Source: an uncultured Pirellulaceae bacterium
GTDB lineage: Bacteria > Planctomycetota > Planctomycetia > Pirellulales > Pirellulaceae
Reading direction: 5' to 3'
Assembly: GCA_938083195.1 (NCBI GenBank)
Contig: CALKCK010000019.1
Location: forward strand, 80,777 to 144,776
Length of the DNA stretch: 64,000 bases
Shown: piece after piece, positions 55,228 through 64,000 of the stretch
Layout: the number at the start of each line of letters is the position of its first letter
How positions within the stretch are numbered: position 1 is the stretch's first letter
Translations under genes and position numbers: made by a program
Notes under the pieces: generated by a model
What the model was told of the DNA's origin: nothing
The model's database searches: none
The model's input: only the letters and a program-made list of their open reading frames with translations

Positions 55228-55535
55228 ACTATTCCCTTGTTGTGGGTGGTAGGCGAAAAATGCCTCGGTTTACAAAATTTCCCAAGCGTACCAATCGTCC
55301 ACGTTTTATCAAGGTGCGGGACCCTAGAAACTGGTGAAAAAAACCGGATATCAGCGAACAGAATCCTAGATTTTTTAATTGGAAACCGCTGATTTGTTCG
55401 CTGGAAATTTAATTGCGGGATTTCTTGTATAAAACTGAAAACACGCGAACTAGCCAAGAAGGGTGGCGGTTTTCGTCACAATACGCGTTGGCAAAGATGG
55501 GCAATATGGCTTGTGGTTCGTTTCATTCCCGGAAT
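55228..55535 (+). other. Intergenic, nothing recognisable
   Basis: About 310 bp between carB and the next minus-strand gene. I see no RNA gene, clear promoter or terminator. The carB promoter is expected here. Confidence 0.4.
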
Positions 55536-56249
55536 CTAGGGTGAAGACGATCGTTTGCGAGGTCTCGGGGGGAGGTCGTAATTGGGGTCATAGAGTTTGA
55601 TAGTTTTCAAAAATTTGGCGGGAATAAATGCGTCATAATTCTTCTCGATCATGATGCAATTTAATTGGTAAATCCTTTGGCCGACCGCGAATACCCGCGA
55701 GGTAACGATGAACGGTTCTTTATTCCGGGAAAACCGATAGACGTACTGCAAGCCGCGGTTACCATCGAGGGAAATGCCTAAAGGGTTTTGGGTCATACCC
55801 ACTTCTTCGGCTGGTAGTAAATTTCCGAGCACGTTAAAAACGCTTCCTCTCACCACGCCTTGCAGTGCCTCGTTAATTGCCTGCCGATTAGCTGGTTCCT
55901 TGTGAAGGTCGTGGTAGGAGAAAATGAAGGTGATGTCGCCCTCGAAGACAGAGGAGACGTAGATGCGGACTTTAATAGGTGATTTTCCCTCTAGCGGCGA
56001 AAAACTTCGTTCGACGTAGAACGGCTTTTTCGGCATCATAAAAGAGGCTCGAGCTCCGGAGGGGCGATGTGTTTCCCACTGGCTCAACTCACCCTGAAGT
56101 TCTTGGCCAACTAAATTGGTAGCACCATTGAAAATAATAAAGAACAGGCAACTGACCAGCATTTTGGCCATCGAAGCTGTTGGGAAGTCTGACGTCTTGC
56201 TTGTGATCATTGAAAAACGTTTGGCACTGGTAGAAACAGTTGAATCCAT
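55536..56249 (-). CDS. Secreted hypothetical protein
   Basis: Up to 237 aa. The export signal is internal in the longest frame (MAKMLVSCLFFIIFNGATNL), so the true start may be ATG 56171; no Shine-Dalgarno decides. The mature part is beta-rich (ARASFMMPKKPFYVERSF, PIKVRIYVSSVFEGDITFIF, RGLQYVYRFSRNKEPFIV) and ends in a basic tail. It may be a PsbP/MOG1-like fold, but I cannot assign it. Probably periplasmic. Confidence 0.7.
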   Translation of the reverse strand: MDSTVSTSAKRFSMITSKTSDFPTASMAKMLVSCLFFIIFNGATNLVGQELQGELSQWETHRPSGARASFMMPKKPFYVERSFSPLEGKSPIKVRIYVSSVFEGDITFIFSYHDLHKEPANRQAINEALQGVVRGSVFNVLGNLLPAEEVGMTQNPLGISLDGNRGLQYVYRFSRNKEPFIVTSRVFAVGQRIYQLNCIMIEKNYDAFIPAKFLKTIKLYDPNYDLPPRPRKRSSSP

Positions 56250-56410
56250 CGGGCGTTAAAACTAACGACCAACGAATAGTTTAGTCTACTGTGTCGAGTT
56301 TGCACTGACTTAGCTGACCAGAAATGACATTTGGGGGAAATCGTTATCCGCAAAAGGCGGGCAGGTCAGAGACATTTCAGCGGCGGACTGACGCGTTGGC
56401 GAATTTGCGA

Positions 56411-58696
56411 TTATTGAACGCCGGCCGATCGTATCCGCTCTTCAATTGCATCGAGAAGATCGGCAAGCACCTGGCGGCTTTCCTGTGGATCGTCAATGCT
56501 CGCTTGGTAACGATCGTATTGAAGTTGGACGTCAGCGACGGTGAGAAGCGTTCCGCCCCGTTTTACCGACTTTGCGAATGCGGCAGCGGCAACTTCACGT
56601 TCTTCTAGAGCGATGGCATTTTGGCTGGCAAAATCAACCAAAGCGCGTTGTGATTCGGGCGTGCCGAGACTTCCAAGTACTGCACTGGCATCCGCTACAA
56701 ATCCGGGCGAGTAAAGGAGTTTTGCTAGTTGAGCTTGTTCACGAGAACCAAGTCGGTAGAAGTAATACCGCTCTCGATCGCTGGAAATTTTTGCAAGCCA
56801 CTTCATCGCAAAAGCTCCCTGCCGCCGCCGATCAAAATTGGAGAGTTTCCATGGTTTGATCCGATCGTCCAGACGCTCAATATGAGTTGCGACTAAATCA
56901 GGCTGGAGTGAGAGGGGGATTGCTGTGAACAAGGGGTCGTTTTGAAGTTGAATCGACGTTCGACGGCCTCGATCAGCATCGCGATACAAGAGTGCGATTG
57001 GCAATCGCCGGGTACGCCAGTCAGTTCTCAACTGTTGAATAAGATTCCCATAGTTGGGGTTGTTTAGCGTATCGGTCACTACCAAGACTTCGAGGTCGGG
57101 ATCGCTCGTAGCGGTTTGAAAGAATTCGCGACTGGATGCAGCGGCTCGTCCGTAGAGACCTAGCGAAAGCATGGTCGCTGCATAATTTTGAGCCAAGTCC
57201 CCTCGGTTGTAGCCAATCAAGCCGGAGGGTCGATTTTCGCTCTGAGCTAAAAAGACGGCGAGCCGGATAACGTAGCTATTGCCGGCATAAGCTTTCTGAG
57301 GGTCGATAGCAGCAATCGCCTGCATCGCAGCAAACTGCAGATGTCTGTCGCCGAATACAATTGCGTCAATGAGTCCCGAAGGTTGGCCAGCAATTGCTGA
57401 GAGGGAGGACTCGTTTCCGATTTTTTCAAGTAACTCGCAGCAGGCGATCGCGGCGGGAACGAGTTCTAATTTCAATGCTTCATCGAGGACCGCTTGCGTT
57501 TCTTCTCGAGTTATTCCCAGTGTTTTTTGGATCAATTCAACGTTGGTTTTTTTACTTGGACCGGCAATTCGTTTTGCGGCTTCGAGTTGCGTAAGCAGGT
57601 ATAGTTCACGATTTCGGTCTGAAGCGGGGTTGATCTCATACAGGTCGGCGGCTCGCCGGGCCGCCGTCACTCGCGTTGCGGTGAGGTGGTCTAGCTCGGA
57701 GGAGATCAATTTTTTCTTTTGGTTATCCCAAGACCAGATCGTGACAGAGCTGAGAACGGAGCCATCAACAGGTCGTTTGCCGGTTAGAAATTCTCGAGAT
57801 CGGCGGTAGAGCCGCTCTTCAATAACTACTGGATCGTAACCGAATTCGGCGCGGTCAAGCGACTGCAGTGCGATTGCCTTGAGAGAATCGGGGACGTTGG
57901 GTGAAAGGTAGGCTCGCATCATTACGTCGAGTGACTCTGAGGTGCGGTAATAGCCTAATGCTCGAAGTGCTTCTGCTTGAACCTGGATGTTGTTGGCACG
58001 GGCGGCGCCAAGGAGTGGCCCCTGGGCATGGATTCCCATACTTTTTAGAGCGCCACGGATTCCCGGGAAATCTGCAACACGATCTTTTTGTGCAAAGACT
58101 TCCAATAGCTGAGCTACGGCAGGTTCGCCCAGACGCCGAAGTTTTCGAAAGGCCTCTGAGCGGATTGAAATGTCAGGGTTGTTGAGTGTTTTGATTAGCT
58201 CGTCAATGCGTGCTGGTGAATTGGCTACAACTTTGGAAGCTTTGAGGACTTTTCTCGCCAGTTCCCGTCCTTCCGGTTGCAGAGAATCATTGGCGTGAAT
58301 ACTCGAAAAGAAATCTGCTCCGATTTCGTTTTGGAGTAGGTACAGTTGTTCGCTGTTTAAGTTGAGCTTTGAGATCTGGCCGAGATAGAATCGGGCATCT
58401 TCGAAAAGGCGGATGTCAATCATCAGCTTGGCAGCGTTCGCTAATTCATCCGACATTTGTGGATCAGAGTCACGAACCGTACGGAGTATCAATCGAGTCG
58501 TCTCGTCGAGACCTTGGTCAACTGGAGTTAATTCAGGTGCCGCTTTTAAATCTTGGTCCTGAGCACTCAGCGATGGTTGAAGGTGTGAGGTCAGTCCAAC
58601 GATAGAGAACATCACGATTGCGCAAAACAATAGCTTGAGCTCCCAGGGGATGAGGCTTTTGTGTGGTGGTCGTGGTTCCGAAGCTTGCATAGACAT
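56411..58696 (-). CDS. Membrane-anchored or secreted HEAT-repeat protein
   Basis: 761 aa. One hydrophobic segment near the N-terminus (LKLLFCAIVMFSIVGL) acts as signal or anchor, and the rest faces the periplasm. Residues ~155-290 show HEAT-like helical pairs (RIDELIKTLNNPDISIRSEA, EPAVAQLLEVF, NNIQVQAEALRALGYYRT). Further helical repeats occur at ~410-500, and a possible receiver-like segment (DLEVLVVTDTLNNPNYGNLI) near 560. It is probably a protein-protein scaffold. No enzyme motif is seen and the function is unknown. Confidence 0.8.
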   Translation of the reverse strand: MSMQASEPRPPHKSLIPWELKLLFCAIVMFSIVGLTSHLQPSLSAQDQDLKAAPELTPVDQGLDETTRLILRTVRDSDPQMSDELANAAKLMIDIRLFEDARFYLGQISKLNLNSEQLYLLQNEIGADFFSSIHANDSLQPEGRELARKVLKASKVVANSPARIDELIKTLNNPDISIRSEAFRKLRRLGEPAVAQLLEVFAQKDRVADFPGIRGALKSMGIHAQGPLLGAARANNIQVQAEALRALGYYRTSESLDVMMRAYLSPNVPDSLKAIALQSLDRAEFGYDPVVIEERLYRRSREFLTGKRPVDGSVLSSVTIWSWDNQKKKLISSELDHLTATRVTAARRAADLYEINPASDRNRELYLLTQLEAAKRIAGPSKKTNVELIQKTLGITREETQAVLDEALKLELVPAAIACCELLEKIGNESSLSAIAGQPSGLIDAIVFGDRHLQFAAMQAIAAIDPQKAYAGNSYVIRLAVFLAQSENRPSGLIGYNRGDLAQNYAATMLSLGLYGRAAASSREFFQTATSDPDLEVLVVTDTLNNPNYGNLIQQLRTDWRTRRLPIALLYRDADRGRRTSIQLQNDPLFTAIPLSLQPDLVATHIERLDDRIKPWKLSNFDRRRQGAFAMKWLAKISSDRERYYFYRLGSREQAQLAKLLYSPGFVADASAVLGSLGTPESQRALVDFASQNAIALEEREVAAAAFAKSVKRGGTLLTVADVQLQYDRYQASIDDPQESRQVLADLLDAIEERIRSAGVQ

Positions 58697-58967
58697 GACC
58701 GGATTTGAATCGTCCTTTTGACACCCACTTCAACAGGCTTAGATCAATTCTAACGATTGTATTTTGCGGAAGAGATGAGCCAGATCGACTTGAAAGTTTT
58801 AGAGGGGTTAAACGGGTTAGGGAATTTGTGTATTTACTGAGATTGGCGTTCTTGTTGGTTCCCGCGTTTTCTCAAACGGATATGGAAACGGAACTGTCCC
58901 TCAATGACCACCTCTAAACTACCTTCAATAACGGCCAATCACCAATAAAATCTGGCGAAAATTAGGG

Positions 58968-60353
58968 TTAAGAACCAAGGTTCAAACGGTTTTTCCACAT
59001 CGCAATTTGTTCGGAAACAAATTGCGGGCCGGTGGAGCCGATGCTTTGAAATGCATCGATCGCATTTTTCACCCCGAGGACGTCATAAACGGAATCGTCG
59101 AGTGTCGGATCGGCGGCCTGAAAGTCCTCTAAGGAAAGTTCAGCCAGAGTGATCGACTTTTCGGTTGCCAGCCGCACCAGTTCACCAATCATGTGGTGCG
59201 CTTTGCGTTGGGGAATGCCACGTTTAATCAGGTATTCCATGAGGGTTGTGGCGTCGAGGAACCCTCGCTCCAATCGTGAATTGATCGATTCCCGTTTCAT
59301 TTTTGCCCCCTCAACGAGTGGGGCAGCCAATTCCAAGCAAGCCGTAACGGTATCAAACGCATCGAAAAGTGGGGGTTTGTCTTCTTGCAAGTCGCGGTTG
59401 TAGGCCAGGGGAAGCCCTTTGGAGAGCACGAGCAAGGTCTGCAAGCTCCCGATGACGCGGGCGGTTTTCCCACGGGTTAGTTCCAGAACGTCCGGATTAA
59501 TCTTCTGTGGCATAATCGAAGAGCCTGTGCAAAACGCGTGAGGCAACTGGATGAAATCGAATTCCGAAGTAGCCCACAAAATCCACTCCTCGGCCCAGGT
59601 GCTAAGGTGAACTGAAATTGTGGTGAGACAAAATAGTGATTCCATCACGAAGTCGCGGTCACTTGATGAGTCGATACTGTTGGCGACTAATCCTTCAAAG
59701 CCGAGTCGTTTGGCTGTGTTTTCTCGATCGATAGGGAGAGTAGTTCCCGCCAGCGCGGCCGTTCCGAGGCTGCATAAATTGACGCGTTTCCGGCAATCTG
59801 CCAGCCGTTCTCGATCACGTTGGAATTTTTCACAGTAGGCGAGCCAGACGTGTGGGACTAGTACCGGTTGGGCCCGCTGAAGGTGTGTGTAGGCGGGAAC
59901 GACGACATCGAAATCGCCTTCGCATCGATTCACAAACGCGGTTTGTAGACCCTCTAAAAGCCCGTCAACGCGATCAATGGATTCTCGGACCCACAAACGG
60001 AGGTCGGTTGACACTTGATCGTTTCGACTTCGCCCCGTGTGTAGTTTTCGCCCAGTATCACCTATTCGGTCAATCAGGGCCTGTTCGATATTCATGTGAA
60101 TATCCTCGAGTTCCTCACGGATCACAAAAGTTCCGTTCTCTAGCTCATGCAATATCTCGTTGAGCCCTGACTCGATGTCGTCGCATTCCTGCGACGTCAG
60201 AATCCCTTGATCGGTCAGCATTTTCGCATGGGCGATACTTCCAGTGATATCGTGACGGAAGAGTCTCTGGTCGAAGCTGATGCTCTCGGTGAATCGCTCC
60301 ACCCGTTTGTCCACGGCTGAATCAAATGCTCCGCTGCGGCTGGGACTGGACAA
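58968..60353 (-). CDS. argH: Argininosuccinate lyase
   Basis: 461 aa from TTG 60353; GAGG is 7 bases upstream and the family start SSPSRSGAF follows. A TTG at 60386 is an alternative. Splits argininosuccinate into arginine and fumarate. Signatures are HTGRSRNDQVSTDLRLW, YTHLQRAQPVL and the fumarase-family loop GSSIMPQKINPDVLEL holding the catalytic Ser. With carB it shows arginine synthesis, feeding the agmatine/putrescine genes at the left end if an arginine decarboxylase exists elsewhere. Confidence 0.97.
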   Translation of the reverse strand: MSSPSRSGAFDSAVDKRVERFTESISFDQRLFRHDITGSIAHAKMLTDQGILTSQECDDIESGLNEILHELENGTFVIREELEDIHMNIEQALIDRIGDTGRKLHTGRSRNDQVSTDLRLWVRESIDRVDGLLEGLQTAFVNRCEGDFDVVVPAYTHLQRAQPVLVPHVWLAYCEKFQRDRERLADCRKRVNLCSLGTAALAGTTLPIDRENTAKRLGFEGLVANSIDSSSDRDFVMESLFCLTTISVHLSTWAEEWILWATSEFDFIQLPHAFCTGSSIMPQKINPDVLELTRGKTARVIGSLQTLLVLSKGLPLAYNRDLQEDKPPLFDAFDTVTACLELAAPLVEGAKMKRESINSRLERGFLDATTLMEYLIKRGIPQRKAHHMIGELVRLATEKSITLAELSLEDFQAADPTLDDSVYDVLGVKNAIDAFQSIGSTGPQFVSEQIAMWKNRLNLGS

Positions 60354-60692
60354 GATACACCTCGTTGAAATGGGTCGAAGGGGCAAGCCCCAGAAATACT
60401 CGCTGGTTTCAAAACCTAACAGCCTTTGAAATGGCGGGGGTGGCCGTTGGCCAATCGGTAATAGGACTGATACTACTAGGACTAATTCTACTACCCACGA
60501 CCACTGTTATGCCAAAAAAGTTCCCGGTCGAAAACCGTCCCATCGCCTAGGTCGCGTAAAAGCTGTGAGAAATTCAGCCAAACCTGGGCGAATTACGAGC
60601 CTGCGAAGCCTGAATCCATCGACTGAAAATCTGGTAACCGAGCACCGCCAAAGCTAATGGCGGTATCCCCGTTTGGTAATTGAAATTCGCTG
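60354..60692 (+). other. Intergenic region with a 15-bp tandem repeat
   Basis: About 340 bp between argH and the ABC permease. AGGACTGATACTACT (60463-60477) is followed directly by AGGACTAATTCTACT (60478-60492), 13 of 15 identical. A 39-codon hydrophobic frame through it lacks a ribosome-binding site and is not called. Confidence 0.5.
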
Positions 60693-62033
60693 TTATTCGT
60701 GGCGAAGTGCTTCAATCGGATCCAGTTGGGCTGCCCGGACGGCAGGGTACAGACCAAAAAAGACACCTACGACGACCGAGATGCCAAACGCAACTGGAAT
60801 CGAAATGGGAACAATCGTTGGACGCATCACTCTGGCTACTTCAGGAAGACTGGCATAGAGTTGGGGCGCGAAGTATTCCAAACCCCACCGAGAGACATCG
60901 ACCGCGACGGGACAGAGTAAACCCATCAAGATTCCCGTGATTCCACCGACGATTGAAAGCGTAATTGTTTCCACTAGAAACTGAAGGACAATGTCCCTTT
61001 GCTTGCCTCCGAGGGCCCTGCGAATTCCAATTTCCCGAGTTCGTTCGGTCACTGTCGCAAGCATGATGTTCATAATCCCAATTCCACCAACAATTAGCGA
61101 AATTGCGGCAATCAGCCCCATGAACATCATGAACATTAAGCGTGTCGTTTTCGCCTGCTCAAGCAGTTCGTAGGGCACCACGACCGAAATGTCTTGTCGA
61201 TTCGGATCATTCTGTCGCAGAGTGGCCTCGACTAATTCGGCTGTGCGGGGAACGTCATCGGCACTTTTTACCTGAACCGTTATCTGAGAAAGTTCAAATA
61301 GTTTAGTCGAAAACGAACCACCGGATCGTTTCGATTCCTGATCGGTCATTCTCGCTCGCATCGTCGTGACTGGAATGTAGATGTCCAGTGAGAAATCTTG
61401 AGCGGCGAGCGATCCGCCAATCGCGGCGGTCGCATTCCTATGCTTCAACACTCCGACAATTTTAAACAACTCTTTTTTTTCCGGAAGATAAATTTGCTTG
61501 TTTAAGGGATCCTCGGATGGGAAAAGTTTGTCGGCGAGTCGTGCAGCGATCACGCAAACGGGACGATTGAGTTCGACTTCTCTGGTGGTCAGGAAATGGC
61601 CACGATCAATCTCAAGGCGGGTAACCTCCGCATAATCCGAGGTGCAACCGACTAGTCTGCCATCAATTGGTTTTACGTTGGGGTTACCAGTGTACGCAAA
61701 CTTCTGCTTCAGTTCCCGAATTGGCAAAACGCGTTTAACCGTTGAGATGGTGTCATTAATTAGTTTGCTTTCGTTACGCGTAACGCCAAAAGCCGTGATT
61801 TGGCGGAAATTGCCACCACTCTCATCCGGAGGCTGGATGCTTCTAATAATGATGTTTTCAGCGCCGAGATCCTCAATTTGACGTTGGGCCTCTTTGCTAA
61901 TCCCTTCACCGATGGCAAGCAACCAAATCACGCTTGCCACGCCAATGAAGATACCGAGCACCGTCAATAACGACCTCATCGGGTGCAGCAAGAGGCTTTT
62001 GGTGCCTAATTTGACGGTTCGGAAATGAAGCAT
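60693..62033 (-). CDS. MacB/FtsX-family ABC transporter permease
   Basis: 446 aa. A first membrane helix (SLLTVLGIFIGVASVIWLLA) is followed by a large periplasmic MacB-PCD-type domain (~45-310). Three C-terminal helices follow, with the conserved GGIGIMNIMLATVTERTREI loop that contacts the ATPase. This permease type does mechanotransmission, exporting peptides, macrolides or lipoproteins through an adaptor. It is the last gene of the adaptor-ATPase-permease operon; the gap to the ATPase gene is 54 bp. Confidence 0.92.
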   Translation of the reverse strand: MLHFRTVKLGTKSLLLHPMRSLLTVLGIFIGVASVIWLLAIGEGISKEAQRQIEDLGAENIIIRSIQPPDESGGNFRQITAFGVTRNESKLINDTISTVKRVLPIRELKQKFAYTGNPNVKPIDGRLVGCTSDYAEVTRLEIDRGHFLTTREVELNRPVCVIAARLADKLFPSEDPLNKQIYLPEKKELFKIVGVLKHRNATAAIGGSLAAQDFSLDIYIPVTTMRARMTDQESKRSGGSFSTKLFELSQITVQVKSADDVPRTAELVEATLRQNDPNRQDISVVVPYELLEQAKTTRLMFMMFMGLIAAISLIVGGIGIMNIMLATVTERTREIGIRRALGGKQRDIVLQFLVETITLSIVGGITGILMGLLCPVAVDVSRWGLEYFAPQLYASLPEVARVMRPTIVPISIPVAFGISVVVGVFFGLYPAVRAAQLDPIEALRHE

Positions 62034-62087
62034 GAATGAGGTCGCTTGATGAAGGTTTAAGGCCGTTCAACGGCTTTCGGAAGCTGA

Positions 62088-62864
62088 TTAGTCGGCACCG
62101 TGGGATGCGACATCGGCGTTGTGAGCAATTTCTTGAATTTGTTTGGCTGTGAAAACCTTGCGGCCCTCTACAGGTTTGTCGAATTGTATTTCACCGTCGC
62201 GCAAACGAATAACCCGTTTTGCATGCTCTGCGACTTCGTCTTCATGGGTCACCATGATGATTGTTTTGCCTTCATCGTTAAGGCGTTGAAAGAGAGCGAG
62301 GATTTCTTCTGTTGTCACAGAATCAAGGTTTCCAGTCGCCTCATCCGCCAAAATGAAGTAGGGATCATTGACTAGTGATCGGGCAATGGCGACGCGTTGC
62401 TGTTGGCCTCCGGATAGCTGGGTGGGACGGTGATCGAGCCGTTCTCCCAGGCCTACCATTTTGGCAAGTTCAATACTTCGTTTTCGCGACTCGGCATTCA
62501 GGTTTCCCATGTAATACAAAGGGACCTCAATGTTTTCGACAACACTCAGTTGAGCGATCAGATTATATGATTGAAAGACAAATCCAATTCGCGAGGCACG
62601 AATGGTGGAAAGTTCATCATCGGTCATTCGAGCGACATCGTCGCCACCGAGCAGAAAGGATCCATGTGTTGGTTGATCGAGGCATCCCAGGAGGTTCAAG
62701 AGTGTACTTTTGCCGGATCCCGAAGGGCCCATGATGGCGACGTAATCACCTTCAGGTACCTCAAAGGAAACACCCCGCAGGGCGCGGACTGTTTCGCTTT
62801 TCAAGACGTAATGTTTTTGGAGGTCACGAATAACCGCGGCCATTCTGGTAGAGGTTTCGCTCAC
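62088..62864 (-). CDS. ABC transporter ATP-binding protein (MacB/LolD type)
   Basis: 258 aa. Complete ABC motor: Walker A GPSGSGKST, Q-loop FQSYNLI, signature LSGGQQQR, Walker B ILADEATGNLD, and switch His in VTHEDEVAEHA. It starts at GTG 62864, overlapping the adaptor gene stop by 4 bp (GTGA), with GGAGG 7 bases upstream. It powers the FtsX-type permease downstream. Confidence 0.95.
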   Translation of the reverse strand: MSETSTRMAAVIRDLQKHYVLKSETVRALRGVSFEVPEGDYVAIMGPSGSGKSTLLNLLGCLDQPTHGSFLLGGDDVARMTDDELSTIRASRIGFVFQSYNLIAQLSVVENIEVPLYYMGNLNAESRKRSIELAKMVGLGERLDHRPTQLSGGQQQRVAIARSLVNDPYFILADEATGNLDSVTTEEILALFQRLNDEGKTIIMVTHEDEVAEHAKRVIRLRDGEIQFDKPVEGRKVFTAKQIQEIAHNADVASHGAD

Positions 62865-64000
62865 GGGCGACCTCCACCACCACCAAAACCTCCGCCACTT
62901 TGCATCCTTTTTTTCATGTTCTTGATCGAAGTGTCAAGTTCGGATTCACTTAGGTAGGTGTCCTTGTCAGTATCAACTGAGTCAAAGAAAAAAGTATAGG
63001 GTGAACCGGCTTCACTTTTGGTCAGCTTACCGTCTCCGTCGGTGTCCTTCTGTTTGATCAGTTCAGCGCCACTGCTAGGCATTGCGAAGCCACTTCCACC
63101 ACCGCCTCGTTTTCCGCCAGCTTTTCCACCAGCTTTTCCACCACCTTTAGCTGCTTTATTGGCTTTCGCGGCCTTTTTAGAGGCTTCGACTTCGGCGACG
63201 ACAGAATCAGGTAGCTCAATTTTAGTTTCCATTTCGAATTCAGGAAGTTCCATGTATTCCTTGAAACCACCCGGGTTAAGAACCAACTCAGTTCCGTCTT
63301 CCACGCCCGATGTGAAATAAACCATTTGTGAATTGTCCCCGCCAATCTTGACCTCGAGGGTTTTCCAGTTGTCCCCAACTTTAGCGAGGCAAAATTGTCT
63401 GTCTTGAACCGAGTAAACCGTTTGGATAGGAGCAAGGAGTGCTTCAGGCAGATACTTAACCTGAATGGTTACCGAACAATTCATGCCGGGTTTTAGTGAT
63501 CTCGGTGGGTCGATGATTCTAACCATCACGGCGTATTTTTTGATGCTGCTACTCATCCAGCCGCCAGATTCCGCGTATTCACTCACCTTGGTGACGACAC
63601 CTTTGAGTGTGGTGTTTTCACCGTTGAGCGCGTCGACCTTAATCGTCGCCGCCATCCCCCCTTTAATTTGAGTGATGCTTTGCTCATTAATCAGGGCCTT
63701 TACCTCCATCTTTTTGGGGTTTGGCAATCGAACTAGGACCTGGTTTTGCCGAGCCGAGGCTCCTTCTTCAAGTACCCAATCGTTTCCGCTACGAGAAGAC
63801 TCCTTGGCGTAGACGACTTGCCCTGTCACACCTTCGGGAACCCTAATCGTGCACTTTTCAATCATGTCTTTAATTTCGGCCATTTTTTCAATCTCGACTG
63901 CCAGTGATTTCTTCTCACTGTCAAGTTTGACCGTTGCGGCCTTAATGTCAGCATCAAGTTTGATTTTTTCTTTCTCGGCGGAGATCTCTATCAGAACGCG
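62861..64000 (-). CDS. Membrane-fusion (HlyD/MacA-like) adaptor with C-terminal EF-hands, 5' end outside window
   Basis: 379 codons visible, open to the window edge. The earliest residues are a charged coiled coil (RVLIEISAEKEKIKLDADIK) like the adaptor hairpin. Next come the lipoyl/barrel parts (VLVRLPNPKKMEVKALINEQ, GVVTKVSEY, IIDPPRSLKPGMNCSVTIQV) and the membrane-proximal part. After a Lys/Ala and Gly/Lys-rich linker come two EF-hand loops, DTDGDGKLTKSE and DTDKDTYLSESE, and a Gly-rich end. The first loop has the canonical Asp-x-Asp-x-Asp-Gly spacing; the second lacks the Gly. Calcium-dependent control of the exporter is an inference. Confidence 0.88.
   Translation of the reverse strand, partial: RVLIEISAEKEKIKLDADIKAATVKLDSEKKSLAVEIEKMAEIKDMIEKCTIRVPEGVTGQVVYAKESSRSGNDWVLEEGASARQNQVLVRLPNPKKMEVKALINEQSITQIKGGMAATIKVDALNGENTTLKGVVTKVSEYAESGGWMSSSIKKYAVMVRIIDPPRSLKPGMNCSVTIQVKYLPEALLAPIQTVYSVQDRQFCLAKVGDNWKTLEVKIGGDNSQMVYFTSGVEDGTELVLNPGGFKEYMELPEFEMETKIELPDSVVAEVEASKKAAKANKAAKGGGKAGGKAGGKRGGGGSGFAMPSSGAELIKQKDTDGDGKLTKSEAGSPYTFFFDSVDTDKDTYLSESELDTSIKNMKKRMQSGGGFGGGGGRP

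Noticed and set aside
58705..58917. Plus-strand 70-codon frame between the HEAT-repeat gene and argH
   Set aside because: No ribosome-binding site and no recognisable composition; likely chance.
60431..60550. 39-codon hydrophobic plus-strand frame downstream of argH
   Set aside because: No ribosome-binding site, and the hydrophobic stretch is produced by a 15-bp tandem repeat.

Overview
The window looks like a chromosomal segment of a planctomycete, most likely Pirellulaceae-like with moderate G+C. This is inferred from gene families. It carries a secreted DUF1549/DUF1553 cytochrome-type protein next to a DUF1501 protein, a PVC-type CxxCH heme-binding protein, two Tat-exported Gfo/Idh/MocA oxidoreductases, a DUF1080 protein, and a Ser/Thr kinase fused to a tubulin-like domain. 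Shine-Dalgarno sites are patchy and TTG/GTG starts are common. I saw no rRNA, tRNA, CRISPR array, insertion sequence or prophage gene.

Layout. 1-1281: end of N-carbamoylputrescine amidase and complete agmatine deiminase (agmatine to putrescine). 1444-6242: secreted Gly-rich protein, methyltransferase, hotdog thioesterase, ferrochelatase with an iron-sulfur-type cysteine set, a DUF2617-like protein and a small Cys-rich membrane protein. 6285-9121 (minus): recJ-ung and ribosomal protein L33. 9349-15965: FHA-EAL protein, divergent from an AAA+ ATPase followed by an 1100-residue kinase-tubulin fusion. 16006-26079: deoxyhypusine-synthase-like enzyme, an unknown protein, O-methyltransferase, PVC heme-binding protein, homogentisate dioxygenase with a flavin-reductase-like protein, SDR, a duplicated PTPS/QueD-like protein and coaD. 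26614-37729: small membrane protein, then a planctomycete carbohydrate/secretion cluster interrupted by a threonine dehydratase. 37746-42206: secreted unknown, crotonase, TVP38/DedA protein, secreted MsrB. 42256-46208 (minus): kdsC and a giant LptC/OstA-like protein. 46373-51721 (minus): biotin genes bioA-bioB-bioF-bioH-bioC, without bioD. 51982-60353 (minus): carB, a secreted unknown, a HEAT-repeat protein, argH. 60693-64000 (minus): a MacAB-like export system whose adaptor protein ends in two EF-hands and runs off the window.

The best candidate for an undescribed system is 9349-15965. It brings together a kinase covalently joined to a tubulin/FtsZ-like GTPase, a winged-helix AAA+ ATPase, and a divergent FHA-EAL protein whose phosphothreonine-binding domain could read the kinase output. 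Two palindromes sit in the shared intergenic region. Each domain is visible in the sequence; that they work together is inference from proximity. Other points of note are the EF-hand adaptor, the giant OstA-like protein beside kdsC, the duplicated PTPS protein and the bacterial deoxyhypusine-synthase homologue.
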